The notes: a model not told the origin generated them from the letters alone. A stretch of 64,000 nucleotides of DNA from an uncultured Burkholderiales bacterium (GCA_903935585.1 CAIZSE010000087.1:1-64000); one strand, 5' to 3'. Shown: positions 17,610-25,470, numbered from the stretch's first letter. Numbers and translations are program-made.

Positions 17610-18133
17610 GCCAAGTGCCGTCCACCCACCCGCAGAACCTGTCCATGCTGGCCAAGCGTCGCATCGAGGCCGAGATCCTTGGGCACGTCTACGAAGTGCT
17701 CAAGGCCAGCCACGGCAAGGAGGCGGCGATGCAGGCCGTTGGAAACGCGGTGCGCCGCTCCTCTATTGACCAGGCCCAGCGCTTTGCCGCGGAGACGGGA
17801 GGTCCGACATCGCTGCAGAGTTTTATCGATATCAGCGCGCTGTGGGAGAGCGAGGATGCGCTGAAAATCGAGGTGCGCAAGAAGACCGACACGGAGTACG
17901 TGTTCGACGTCGTGCGCTGCCGCTATGCCGAGATGTACAAGGCGATGGGCCTGGGCGAGATTGGCCACCTGCTGTCCTGCCAACGCGACGGTACCTTCTG
18001 CGAAGGCTACGACCCGAAGCTGAAGTTCGCGCGTACCCAGACCATCATGCAGGGCGCGAGCCACTGTGATTTCCGCTATTCGTATGAAGCCGATGGCGCA
18101 GAGACCGCACCTTCGCGCGACGCCACCAGCTGA
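17606..18133 (+). CDS. L-2-amino-thiazoline-4-carboxylic acid (ATC) hydrolase family protein
   Basis: A 175-residue protein matching the ATC hydrolase family (PF14196). The C-terminal half shows the pattern CRYAEMYKAMGLGEIGHLLSC, then RDG.FCEGY.P.LKF.RTQT, then GASHCDFRY. The conserved Cys, Asp, Arg and His positions (CRYAE, SCQRDG, ARTQTI, HCDF) are the family core. In Pseudomonas, ATC hydrolase opens the thiazoline ring of L-ATC to S- or N-carbamoyl-cysteine on the way to cysteine. The family is broad, so the true substrate may be another cyclic amidine or thiazoline. It overlaps the ATPase stop by four bases. Confidence 0.78.
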   Translation: MSQVPSTHPQNLSMLAKRRIEAEILGHVYEVLKASHGKEAAMQAVGNAVRRSSIDQAQRFAAETGGPTSLQSFIDISALWESEDALKIEVRKKTDTEYVFDVVRCRYAEMYKAMGLGEIGHLLSCQRDGTFCEGYDPKLKFARTQTIMQGASHCDFRYSYEADGAETAPSRDATS

Positions 18134-18151
18134 TCGATCACCGGAGTTCCC

Positions 18152-19267
18152 ATGCAACCTGTCAGCATCGCACTCGCCAGCTCCTGCTTCAGCCCGTCCT
18201 ATGCCAGTGCACGCGGCCGTTTCCTGCTTGCCGCCGACCGCGCGGGCGCGCGTTTGGACATCTTCACGAACACCGTGGCCAGGGGGCCAGATGGCGGAAC
18301 GCTCACGACCGACGTCGCCGTGCTCGGACCGCCGGATGCGCAAAACGCTTTGGTGATCGTCAGCGGCACGCACGGCCCCGAGGGCTTCGTTGGCTCGGCT
18401 GCGCAGATCGCGCTGCTCGATGCGCTGGCGACCCAAGCGCAGGCCCTTGATGTGCGTGTCGTGCTGGTGCATGCGATCAATCCGTGGGGCTTCGCCCACA
18501 TCAGCCGCACCACCGAAAACAATGTTGACCTGAACCGCAATTTCATCGACTGGCGGTCGCCGCCGCCGGCCAATCCGCCCTATGCAGATCTGCATCCCCT
18601 GCTTTGCCCCTCGGAATGGTCGCCCCAGGCGATCGAAGCCGCCAATGCGGGACGGGATGCCTGGACCGTGAAGCACGGTCTGGACGCCTACGTCAACGTG
18701 ACCAGTCGCGGCCAGTACAGCCACCCGGATGGCTTGCACTATGGCGGCATTGGCCGCGAATGGTCGAACCTGACCCTCGAAACGATCATTGAGCGCCATC
18801 TCGATGGCGTCAAGCGGATCGCGCTGATCGACTGGCACACCGGACTCGGCGAACCAGGCGAGCCGTTCTTCCTGTGCTTCAACGAGCGCGGCGGTCCGGG
18901 CTGGGAACGGGCCTGCGGCTGGTGGGGTCGTGAGAGCGTCGAGACCAAGGGCGGCTTCGAGGGCGCGGGCCGGCCCAGCTATTCTGGCCTGCTGTTCCAT
19001 GGTGTACAGCAGTTCGCCCCCGCGGCCGAAGTGACCGGTGCGGTCATCGAATTTGGCACCCGAAGTCGGGCCGAGATGCGTTACGCGCTGCAGATCGACC
19101 ATTGCCTGCGGTTCGACGCCACCCTTCCCAAGTCGCAACATGCGGCGATGCGCGAGCAACTGCTGGACGCGTTCTCGCCCTTTTCGCCTGGCTGGCAGCG
19201 CAGCGTGCTCGGCCACGCGATCGCAATCCAGCAGCAGGCGCTCCAGGGTGCGGCCGGCTGGCGCTGA
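18152..19267 (+). CDS. DUF2817 protein, M14 carboxypeptidase/deacylase-like
   Basis: A 371-residue DUF2817 protein with a zinc carboxypeptidase (M14-like) core: His74 and Glu77 in GTHGPEG, Asn128-Arg129 in DLNRN for carboxylate binding, His229 in DWHTG as third ligand and Glu300 in VIEFGT as catalytic base. No signal peptide, so it is cytoplasmic and would act after import. Such enzymes remove a C-terminal residue or an N-acyl group. With the importer and ATC hydrolase homologue it may free an amino acid from the imported conjugate. It starts 18 bases after the ATC-hydrolase stop. Confidence 0.78.
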   Translation: MQPVSIALASSCFSPSYASARGRFLLAADRAGARLDIFTNTVARGPDGGTLTTDVAVLGPPDAQNALVIVSGTHGPEGFVGSAAQIALLDALATQAQALDVRVVLVHAINPWGFAHISRTTENNVDLNRNFIDWRSPPPANPPYADLHPLLCPSEWSPQAIEAANAGRDAWTVKHGLDAYVNVTSRGQYSHPDGLHYGGIGREWSNLTLETIIERHLDGVKRIALIDWHTGLGEPGEPFFLCFNERGGPGWERACGWWGRESVETKGGFEGAGRPSYSGLLFHGVQQFAPAAEVTGAVIEFGTRSRAEMRYALQIDHCLRFDATLPKSQHAAMREQLLDAFSPFSPGWQRSVLGHAIAIQQQALQGAAGWR

Positions 19268-19324
19268 TGCGCGGCGCCTTGAGGCGGCCCGCCACGCCCG
19301 ATCTCTTCTCTACCAAAGTTCATC

Positions 19325-20956
19325 ATGAAAAACAGCTCTGGCGCGACGCCTGATAAGACCTTTGACGTCATCGTGGCGGGTTCGGGCGCGGCAGCACTGA
19401 CGGCGGCCCTGACCGCGGCGGTGGCCGGATTGAAGGTTCTGGTGCTGGAGAAATCCTTGCTGCTGGGCGGAACGTCCGCCATGTCAGGGGCGGGGATGTG
19501 GGTGCCAGCCAATCATCTGGCAGCGGCCGCCGGCTTCCAGGACAGCCCGCAGGAAGCCTTGGCCTATTTGAGGAGCGCGTCGCCGGCCGACTGGCGGTCG
19601 ACGGAAGATCCCTTGTGGCAGCGCTTCACCGAGGAGGCGCCGAACATGCTCGCGTTCGTGGAACGCCACACCCCGCTGCGCTTTTCGCTGACCAATGAGC
19701 CCGACCCGATGGCCGAGCACGAGGGCGGCAAGCTTGAGGGGCGCATGGTGTCGCCCAAGCTGCTGAGCCGTCGCCTCGTGGGCCAGTATGCGCGCCGCTT
19801 GCGGCCGTCGACGATGTCGCACCTGTTCACCTACAACGAGATGAGGTCGACCGGCATCTACACCCGGCCCGTGCGCGCCATCGTGTGCATGCTTCCCAAA
19901 CTGCTGTGGCGCGCGCTCACTCGCCGCGCGGGGCAAGGCAGCGCGTTGATCACCGGCCTGCTGAAGGGCTGCCTGGATCACGGATGCCGCGTCGAGACGT
20001 CGGCCCGGGTTTTAGACCTTTTGGTCGACGACGCTGCCGGGCGCATCGTCGGCGTGCGGGTGCAGCAGGGCGGCGAAACACTTGACTACTACGCCAGGCG
20101 CGGCGTCGTGCTGGCCACCGGCGGCTTCGAATGGGACGAGACGCTCAGGCAAACCCATTTTCCAGGCCCGCTAGACCGGCTCGGCAGCCCTCGCACCAAC
20201 GAGGGCGATGGCCAGCGCATGGCTCAGAAAGTCGGAGCGCGTCTGGATCGCATGGACCAGGCCAATGTGTATCCGACGCTGCCCACGGTCTACGAAGGGA
20301 AACCTCACGGGTTGCCCTTTCCCTTTCAGGCCTTTGCGCATGCGATCGTGGTGGATCGTCACGGGCGCCGCTTCGTCAGTGAAAGCGATTACAACATCGG
20401 CGAGCATCTGGACAGGCGCAACGCGGATGGTTCATCTGTGCATCTGCCGGCCTATGTCGTCGCTGACGCACGGTTCATGAAGCACTCGCTGCCCTTCCGG
20501 TGGTTCGCGCGCAAGCAGCCGGGTTGGGTACACAGTGCGCCCACCCTGGCAGAACTGGCCGTTCGGTTGGGCTTGCCGGTCTCATCGTTGCAAGACACCG
20601 TGTCTCGCTTCAACGGTTTTTGCGCACAAGGCAAAGACTTGGATTTCGCGCGTGGCGAAAGCGTGTGGGAACGCTTCCAGTCGAGCGGAAAAGTCAACTG
20701 GGGACGCGTGGAGCAAGGGCCTTTTTTCGGCATGTCGATCAACCGGTCCATCCTCGGAACCAAAGGCGGACCTCGCACCGACCCCGGAGGCCGGGTGCTG
20801 CGAACCGATGGCAGCGTGATCAAGGGGCTCTACTGTGCGGGGAACGCAATGGCCAACCCCATCGGCACTCGCGCAGTGGGTGCCGGCACCACGATCGGCC
20901 CGTGCATGACCTGGGGCTTCATCTGCGCAAGCTCTGCGGTCAGCGAGATTGGATGA
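19325..20956 (+). CDS. FAD-binding dehydrogenase (3-ketosteroid-1-dehydrogenase/fumarate reductase-like)
   Basis: A 543-residue flavoprotein with the N-terminal FAD motif VAGSGAAALTAAL, GGTSAMSGAGMWVPAN near 47, and the C-terminal LYCAGNAMANPIGTRAVGAG block. This is the signature set of FAD_binding_2 dehydrogenases such as KstD and other Delta-1-dehydrogenases. They desaturate a C-C bond beside a carbonyl or reduce an enone. Last intact gene of the high-GC island; a decayed GST gene begins right at its stop, so this marks the island's right edge. Confidence 0.85.
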   Translation: MKNSSGATPDKTFDVIVAGSGAAALTAALTAAVAGLKVLVLEKSLLLGGTSAMSGAGMWVPANHLAAAAGFQDSPQEALAYLRSASPADWRSTEDPLWQRFTEEAPNMLAFVERHTPLRFSLTNEPDPMAEHEGGKLEGRMVSPKLLSRRLVGQYARRLRPSTMSHLFTYNEMRSTGIYTRPVRAIVCMLPKLLWRALTRRAGQGSALITGLLKGCLDHGCRVETSARVLDLLVDDAAGRIVGVRVQQGGETLDYYARRGVVLATGGFEWDETLRQTHFPGPLDRLGSPRTNEGDGQRMAQKVGARLDRMDQANVYPTLPTVYEGKPHGLPFPFQAFAHAIVVDRHGRRFVSESDYNIGEHLDRRNADGSSVHLPAYVVADARFMKHSLPFRWFARKQPGWVHSAPTLAELAVRLGLPVSSLQDTVSRFNGFCAQGKDLDFARGESVWERFQSSGKVNWGRVEQGPFFGMSINRSILGTKGGPRTDPGGRVLRTDGSVIKGLYCAGNAMANPIGTRAVGAGTTIGPCMTWGFICASSAVSEIG

Positions 20957-21303
20957 AGGCTACAAAGAAATGGACTTTTGGTGCCGGTCCTGCTTTCTGG
21001 GGACCATGTCGTGCGCGACAGTTGGGACATTGCCATTTACCTGGGCCAACCTGCCTGACAAGCGTGCATTGTTTCCCACAGAAGGGAACGTCAGAATGGC
21101 AACGTTCATCCATCACTGGACGGTGACTCAACGCCATCTTTCCGTCTTCAAAACGTTGGCAGCTGACATCTGGGACGCTTTGAATTCTCAGGACTAAGCT
21201 TATTTTCGAGAGTCTCGAGAGAAACGTTTGAACGATGCCTGGACTTGCACGGAGGGCTGGGGCGCCGTGGCGTTCAGCAAGTGCGCGATGCGCAGGCCCT
21301 TTA
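20957..21303 (+). pseudogene. glutathione S-transferase, truncated and frameshifted
   Basis: Reading across frames reconstructs a GST. Frame A (from 20957) gives LQRNGLL..VLLSGDHVVRDSWDIAIYL, matching the thioredoxin-fold end 'vDGDrVVrDSWDIAeYL'. A frameshift near 21041-21046 moves to frame B, WANLPDKRALFPTEG...HHWTVTQRHLSVFKTLAADIWDALNSQD. This ends at a TAA (21195-21197) in place of a sense codon, then continues AYFRESREKRLND. A further shift gives GVQQVRDAQAL, and similarity stops near 21300. The first ~45 residues are missing at the junction with the upstream dehydrogenase. A dead host gene, presumably cut by the island's insertion. Confidence 0.75.
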
Positions 21304-21500
21304 ACAAAGCAGGTCATAACAACAAGTTGGCTTTCTGCCCGTTGTCTAGGAAGCGTCTGAGCGCCAGCCTTAGCCTCAGGATGTCCATGCTCCGGGTCGT
21401 GGGCAAGCCCTCCGACATATGGGCTCGCTGCTCGCTGAGCCAGGTGTGCAGTTTGTTCACGAAACCCTCGATGCGAGCGAAGATTTCTGACTGCATCCCA

Positions 21501-23129
21501 TCAAGGCTTGATGGGCGCATCCCCTTGAATCTGTTGCCACAACGCCCATTCATCGGGCGTCAGCCGGTTCTTTTGTTGGGCCACTGATTCAAATCGGGCG
21601 GCATCGGTCATGACGCCCAGCTGCCGAATCTGGGAGATCAGCACTTTGTAGTGCTCAATGGCGTGTTCTGAGGTGGCCGCGATCTTGTGCAGGGGCAGCA
21701 CTGAGACATCTTCCTTGAGCTCTCTTTCCCTTTTCGCTTTGACGATCAGGCGGTTGACTTCTTCATCGCTCAAATGAAGTCGCTTGGCTTCGGCCATGAC
21801 TTTGTCAGTCTCGGCCCCGTTCAGCACGCCGTCTGAGAGCATCTCATACAGTTCGTTATTCAATGTTTCCCGCTCGATGCGGAGCTGGTCGGTAAAGGCA
21901 GAGGACAGCAAGGCCGCAGGAATCGCAAAGATACCAATCCCGAGCAAAGCCAGGATGATGGTCATCACCCGGCCCATGGGTGTGATGGGCGAAATATCGC
22001 CATATCCGACGGATGCCAGCGTGATCACCGCCCAATAAATGGATTGGGGAATGTTTTCAAACTTTTCAGGTTGGGCTTCGTGCTCGAACAGATAGCCCAG
22101 GCTGGCCGTCATGATGACCAGCAGCAGCATGATGAACGCTGATGCCGCCAGCACTGGCCATTCCCTGGAGATGACACGGGTGAGGGTGGTGGTGGCACCG
22201 GTGTATCGGGTGAGCTTGAGCAGCCGCAGCAATCGGAAAACCCGTAAGAACCGCAAGTCCAGCAAATGGTGAAGGAAGAACTCCAGAAAGAACGGCAAGA
22301 TGGCCAGAAAATCGATGATGGAACTGGTGGTTTTGGCTTGCTTGATGCGCCCGCCCAGCGCATGTTTCATGCCTGGATTTTCAACGCAGCTGTAGATTCG
22401 CAAGCAGTATTCCAGCGTGAAGATGCCCACTGCGAGGGCATCCAGAATGATGAACTCCAGATTCAGCAGGTATTGGATGCTGTGCACCGATTCGAAGATC
22501 ACGGCGATGACGGAAACGATCACCCAAAAAACAATGAAGTTGTCAAAAATATGATGGAGCTCGCCACCAAAAGGGCTTGGAAACACCAGGGCGTGGACCT
22601 TTTGCCTGAATGTTCTGCCTTGGTTGGCTTGCTTGAACTCATGAAATGCGGGCACGAGCACCCTGAACAGCTTGAGGATTCGCAGCAAACGAAGCAGCCT
22701 GAGGGCGCGCAGATCCAGCGGGATGAATGCCTGCAAATAAAACGGCAGCACGGCGATCAGGTCGATCAGCGCAAACGGACTGAGGGCATAGCGCACTCTG
22801 GGCCGGTGTGCAGCCTTGAACTCTTCATCTTCTGGCGCCAGGTAAAGGCGCAGCAGGTATTCGATGGTGAAGACAGACACTGAAAAAACATCAAACGCAT
22901 GAAACCATGCGGTGAATGGTGTGTAGATGGATGGAATGTGTTCGGCCACCAAGGCGACCAGATTGACCACGATCAAGAGGCTGATCCAGCGGTCGATCAC
23001 TTTTTGGAAGTTGTCCTTTTGATGGGGTGACAACAGCCACAAAAATAACCACCTGCGCAAAGGCAAATCACTCGAGATGATGCTTTGGTCCATGGGCGTG
23101 TTGTTGATAGCGGGTTCTTTGGTTTCCAT
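21501..23129 (-). CDS. voltage-gated potassium channel with two tandem voltage-sensor domains
   Basis: A 542-residue membrane protein. Residues ~46-158 form a first S1-S4 sensor whose S4 has positive charges every third position (Arg141, 144, 147, 150, Lys153, Arg156). Residues ~194-309 form a second S1-S4 with the same spacing (Arg293, 296, 299, 302, Lys305, Arg308). The two repeats share S2 (FTIEYLLRLY / FTLEYCLRIY) and S3 (IDLIAVLPFYL / IDFLAILPFFL). One pore domain follows: S5 ~325-347, filter TLASVGYGD (370-378), S6 ~384-412. The cytoplasmic tail 413-542 is helical and charged. Ordinary bacterial Kv channels have one sensor per pore. The ATG at 23129 is preceded by an unremarkable site. 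Confidence 0.88.
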   Translation of the reverse strand: METKEPAINNTPMDQSIISSDLPLRRWLFLWLLSPHQKDNFQKVIDRWISLLIVVNLVALVAEHIPSIYTPFTAWFHAFDVFSVSVFTIEYLLRLYLAPEDEEFKAAHRPRVRYALSPFALIDLIAVLPFYLQAFIPLDLRALRLLRLLRILKLFRVLVPAFHEFKQANQGRTFRQKVHALVFPSPFGGELHHIFDNFIVFWVIVSVIAVIFESVHSIQYLLNLEFIILDALAVGIFTLEYCLRIYSCVENPGMKHALGGRIKQAKTTSSIIDFLAILPFFLEFFLHHLLDLRFLRVFRLLRLLKLTRYTGATTTLTRVISREWPVLAASAFIMLLLVIMTASLGYLFEHEAQPEKFENIPQSIYWAVITLASVGYGDISPITPMGRVMTIILALLGIGIFAIPAALLSSAFTDQLRIERETLNNELYEMLSDGVLNGAETDKVMAEAKRLHLSDEEVNRLIVKAKRERELKEDVSVLPLHKIAATSEHAIEHYKVLISQIRQLGVMTDAARFESVAQQKNRLTPDEWALWQQIQGDAPIKP

Positions 23130-23140
23130 ACGCAGTGCCT

Positions 23141-23701
23141 TTAGAACTCGATCTCACCAATGCGAACCACATTGGCGCCCTTGTCGCAAACCGACAACCT
23201 GATTTGAAATTTTTGTCCAATGTCGTCGCTGTCTGCCAAAGCGGTCAACAGGGTGGGAATGGCCGAGCCGGGTGGGGTGGGCGTGTGTTTTTCAAACACC
23301 AAAGAACCCGCCAAAGTCCGGTCCTGAGAATCGCATTTGACGCCACGCTGCAAGCGGCCGCCAGAAAAGGGGTTGGTCAGTGAGCCAAGTGGGCCGTCAG
23401 GTGCCGTGATGCTTTCGAAACAGCCCCCCCAAGTCTGTGTGGCAGGAGGCAATTGCGCGGCACAAGCGGCCGGCTCGTAACCAGGTTCATGCCGGCTCTT
23501 GGCAGATTCGCTCAGCCATTTGAGCCAGGCCTCCCCATTGCGTTTGGACGTTTCCTCAAGCTTTCCCTGTTGGTAGGTCGTGTAACCCATCAACGCCACC
23601 ACGCAGGTCATGCAAATCATGAAAAAGATGAACAATTTGTCTGTACGCTTCAACGGCGGGGAAATTTGCTGGGTGCTGGCTTGTTTTGTATCCATGGCCA
23701 T
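23141..23701 (-). CDS. membrane-anchored protein of unknown function
   Basis: A 186-residue protein with one N-terminal membrane segment (LFIFFMICMTCVVALMGY, ~23-41) and a periplasmic domain containing Cys79, Cys93, Cys122 and a Cys near the C-terminus, so two disulfides are possible. No family recognised. It ends 11 bases before the tandem-sensor channel start on the same strand, so the two are probably co-transcribed and this could be a channel accessory. Starts at 23701 or 23695 are equally possible. Confidence 0.7.
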   Translation of the reverse strand: MAMDTKQASTQQISPPLKRTDKLFIFFMICMTCVVALMGYTTYQQGKLEETSKRNGEAWLKWLSESAKSRHEPGYEPAACAAQLPPATQTWGGCFESITAPDGPLGSLTNPFSGGRLQRGVKCDSQDRTLAGSLVFEKHTPTPPGSAIPTLLTALADSDDIGQKFQIRLSVCDKGANVVRIGEIEF

Positions 23702-23906
23702 TTGTAAAAGTCGTCAAAACGCTACATTGAGGCCGCAAGACCGCCAAGTCAATATATTTTGTCTTTTTGTCGATTTATGTATTATTTTTATCTATTTGAT
23801 ATTTTGGTTGATTCAAATAGGGTGGTTTTTGAAACGACCTAAACTGAGTGCGCATGCGACATGACCGAGTGCTGGTGTACTGCACCCGTTTCGTCCAAAT
23901 AAAAAT
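23702..23906. promoter_or_regulatory. very AT-rich intergenic region
   Basis: Positions ~23745-23825 are far more AT-rich than the surrounding sequence, with long T tracts. It lies upstream of the leftward anchor-protein and channel genes, and downstream of nothing on the plus strand. It probably carries their promoter and is a likely site for nucleoid-protein binding. I cannot assign boxes reliably. Confidence 0.35.
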
Positions 23907-24650
23907 TCAGACGACTGGCTGGGCAGGGGCCACAGACGCCCCCTGAATACCGTGCACGGTCAATGCCTCGGCGACCTTGCCGGATGCCTTCATGTCTTCT
24001 ACAAATCGGCTCAGGCTTGCAAGCGCTTGCGGCCCTCTGACTTTGGGCGTGCCCATGGCTTGCTCGATGACCATGAAGCGGCCCGGCAAAACACGCAAAT
24101 GCCCATGCCGGCGGGCATCGGATTCGAGTTGCTGGCGCACGCCGGCTGCGACTTCCAGTCCTTGCGCCAAAAACACATCAACCACAGTGGGCGAAGTGGG
24201 TGCCCGAACAATGCCGGCCTGCTTTAAGGCGCGTGTGAGGTACAAGTCGTAAGCACTGCCCTTGCCCACGGTGACTTGTATGCCCGCTTCATCCACTTGT
24301 TCATTGCGCGTGATGGCCGACCCTTCGCGCACCATGTAGCTGCCTTCTATCAAGACATAAGGGGGAGAAAAAGCGATGTCTTTGCCACGCAGCGGATCGA
24401 TGGCAAAAAAACCGATGTCGACCTGGTTCGAACTGGCAGCTTCCACCGATTGGCCCGCAGAGTCAAAAACACTCAAAGTCAGCTCGAGCCCCAGAGACAG
24501 GGCCAAGGCGCGGGCCATGTCCACCGAAACACCGGCAGGTTCACCGGTCTCGGGGTGGCGATAAGCAAGAATCGGATTGCCCAAATTGATGGCTGCGCGC
24601 AAAACGCCAGTGGGCGCCAGTGCATCGATGAGATCAGAGTCAATGGCCAT
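23907..24650 (-). CDS. solute-binding protein, family 3 (amino-acid type), without signal peptide
   Basis: A 247-residue SBP_bac_3 fold protein: GVLRAAINLGNPILAY, then GVSVDMARALALSLG, then a VDIGFFAIDPLRGKDIAFSPPY block matching the family's 'D.....t.eR...fsfpY'. The length is that of a mature domain and the N-terminus (MAIDSDLIDALAPTG) is hydrophilic, so no export signal is visible. No ABC permease or ATPase gene is near. It may be cytoplasmic, or a start further upstream was lost to mutation; the latter has no frame support in the 195 bases before it. Confidence 0.75.
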   Translation of the reverse strand: MAIDSDLIDALAPTGVLRAAINLGNPILAYRHPETGEPAGVSVDMARALALSLGLELTLSVFDSAGQSVEAASSNQVDIGFFAIDPLRGKDIAFSPPYVLIEGSYMVREGSAITRNEQVDEAGIQVTVGKGSAYDLYLTRALKQAGIVRAPTSPTVVDVFLAQGLEVAAGVRQQLESDARRHGHLRVLPGRFMVIEQAMGTPKVRGPQALASLSRFVEDMKASGKVAEALTVHGIQGASVAPAQPVV

Positions 24651-24800
24651 GTTTTTACTTTCAAAATGAAGGGCAACTCTTTGTTGGCCACGGCAGAGGA
24701 TAGTTTGTTTGTGTGAAGAATATAAGCGCTTCTTTCACCACCAATGGACCCGTTTAAAAGGCAACTGCAAACGACCTAGAGCATCACCGATCAGCCATAA

Positions 24801-24827
24801 AAAAACCCGTCACATGGACGGGTTTTT
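24801..24827 (-). terminator. rho-independent terminator of the RRM gene
   Basis: CCCGTC (24806-24811), loop ACATG, GACGGG (24817-24822), flanked by A and T runs, so it can act in both directions. It lies 19 bases after the RRM gene's stop on the minus strand. Confidence 0.85.
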
Positions 24828-24845
24828 GGAGCAAGCTGAAAAAGA

Positions 24846-25139
24846 TCAGTTGCGTGTGTCGCGGTAACCGCTGCCGTAGCCGGTGCTTGGCTCTTTCGGC
24901 TTGGAGATGTTCACCACGATGGAGCGACCGCTGACCGACATGCCATTGAGGCCCGTGATCGCGGCTTGGGCTTCTTCAGCGCTGGACATTTCGACAAATG
25001 CGAAGCCTTTGGAGCGACCTGTGTCGCGGTCCATCATGACTTTGGCCGACAGGACGCCGCCAAACTCCGAGAAGTTTTGACGCAAGCTGGCGTCGTCGAT
25101 GGTGTAAGGCAAGTTGCCCACGTAAAATTTGCTGCTCAT
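24846..25139 (-). CDS. RNA-binding protein with one RRM domain
   Basis: A 97-residue RRM protein: RNP2 is FYVGNL (residues 5-10) and RNP1 is KGFAFVEM (near 44-51), with a Gly/Tyr/Arg-rich tail. Such small RRM proteins in Burkholderiales and cyanobacteria are RNA-binding proteins, often cold- or stress-inducible. The ATG at 25139 follows a GAAAGGCTCAACC site; an upstream in-frame ATG at 25190 adds residues outside the fold. Monocistronic with its own terminator and a long leader. Confidence 0.92.
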   Translation of the reverse strand: MSSKFYVGNLPYTIDDASLRQNFSEFGGVLSAKVMMDRDTGRSKGFAFVEMSSAEEAQAAITGLNGMSVSGRSIVVNISKPKEPSTGYGSGYRDTRN

Positions 25140-25470
25140 GGTTGAGCCTTTCAGAGAGGTGGCATGCAGATTTTGAAACAAACCCTGCACACAGGAAATG
25201 GCGGTTTCTTGGAAGATCCCGCCGGGAAAAGTGCATCGCCTGACGGCGTCTGCACATTTGTTGGGTTGAGCTTGGAACTTGCAACCCGTCGCGGGTCAAG
25301 TCAGTGAGGCATCGTGGGTCATGTCCAGACCCTGGGGGCTCGAGGTCAATTGAGGGCGAGCCGGAATGTTAAAAAAACGTCTGAAATCCGCAATAAATCT
25401 ATTCAAATCAAAGCCGATTGTATTCTTATAAATTTTGCTGTACCCAGCCAAGCGGGGGGAGGCTTGAGTT
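25140..25470. other. 331-bp gene-free region with the RRM gene leader
   Basis: Separates the leftward MBL gene's stop from the leftward RRM gene. No coding frame is supported. An AT-rich block at ~25365-25440 probably holds the RRM gene's promoter, implying a 5' leader of up to 200 bases, as seen for cold-inducible mRNAs. No terminator was identified for the MBL gene. Confidence 0.4.

Noticed and set aside
17075-19216. A 713-codon frame on the minus strand
   Set aside because: It is antisense to the fused ATPase, ATC-hydrolase and DUF2817 genes, which carry clear motifs. It arises from high-GC codon bias.
20949-21197. An 82-codon frame as a separate small gene
   Set aside because: Its sequence is the middle of a GST read after a frameshift; it is a pseudogene fragment.
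21314-21553. A 79-codon minus-strand frame after the channel gene
   Set aside because: Not recognised, overlaps the channel's 3' end, no start signal. It may be decayed DNA, but I cannot support a gene.
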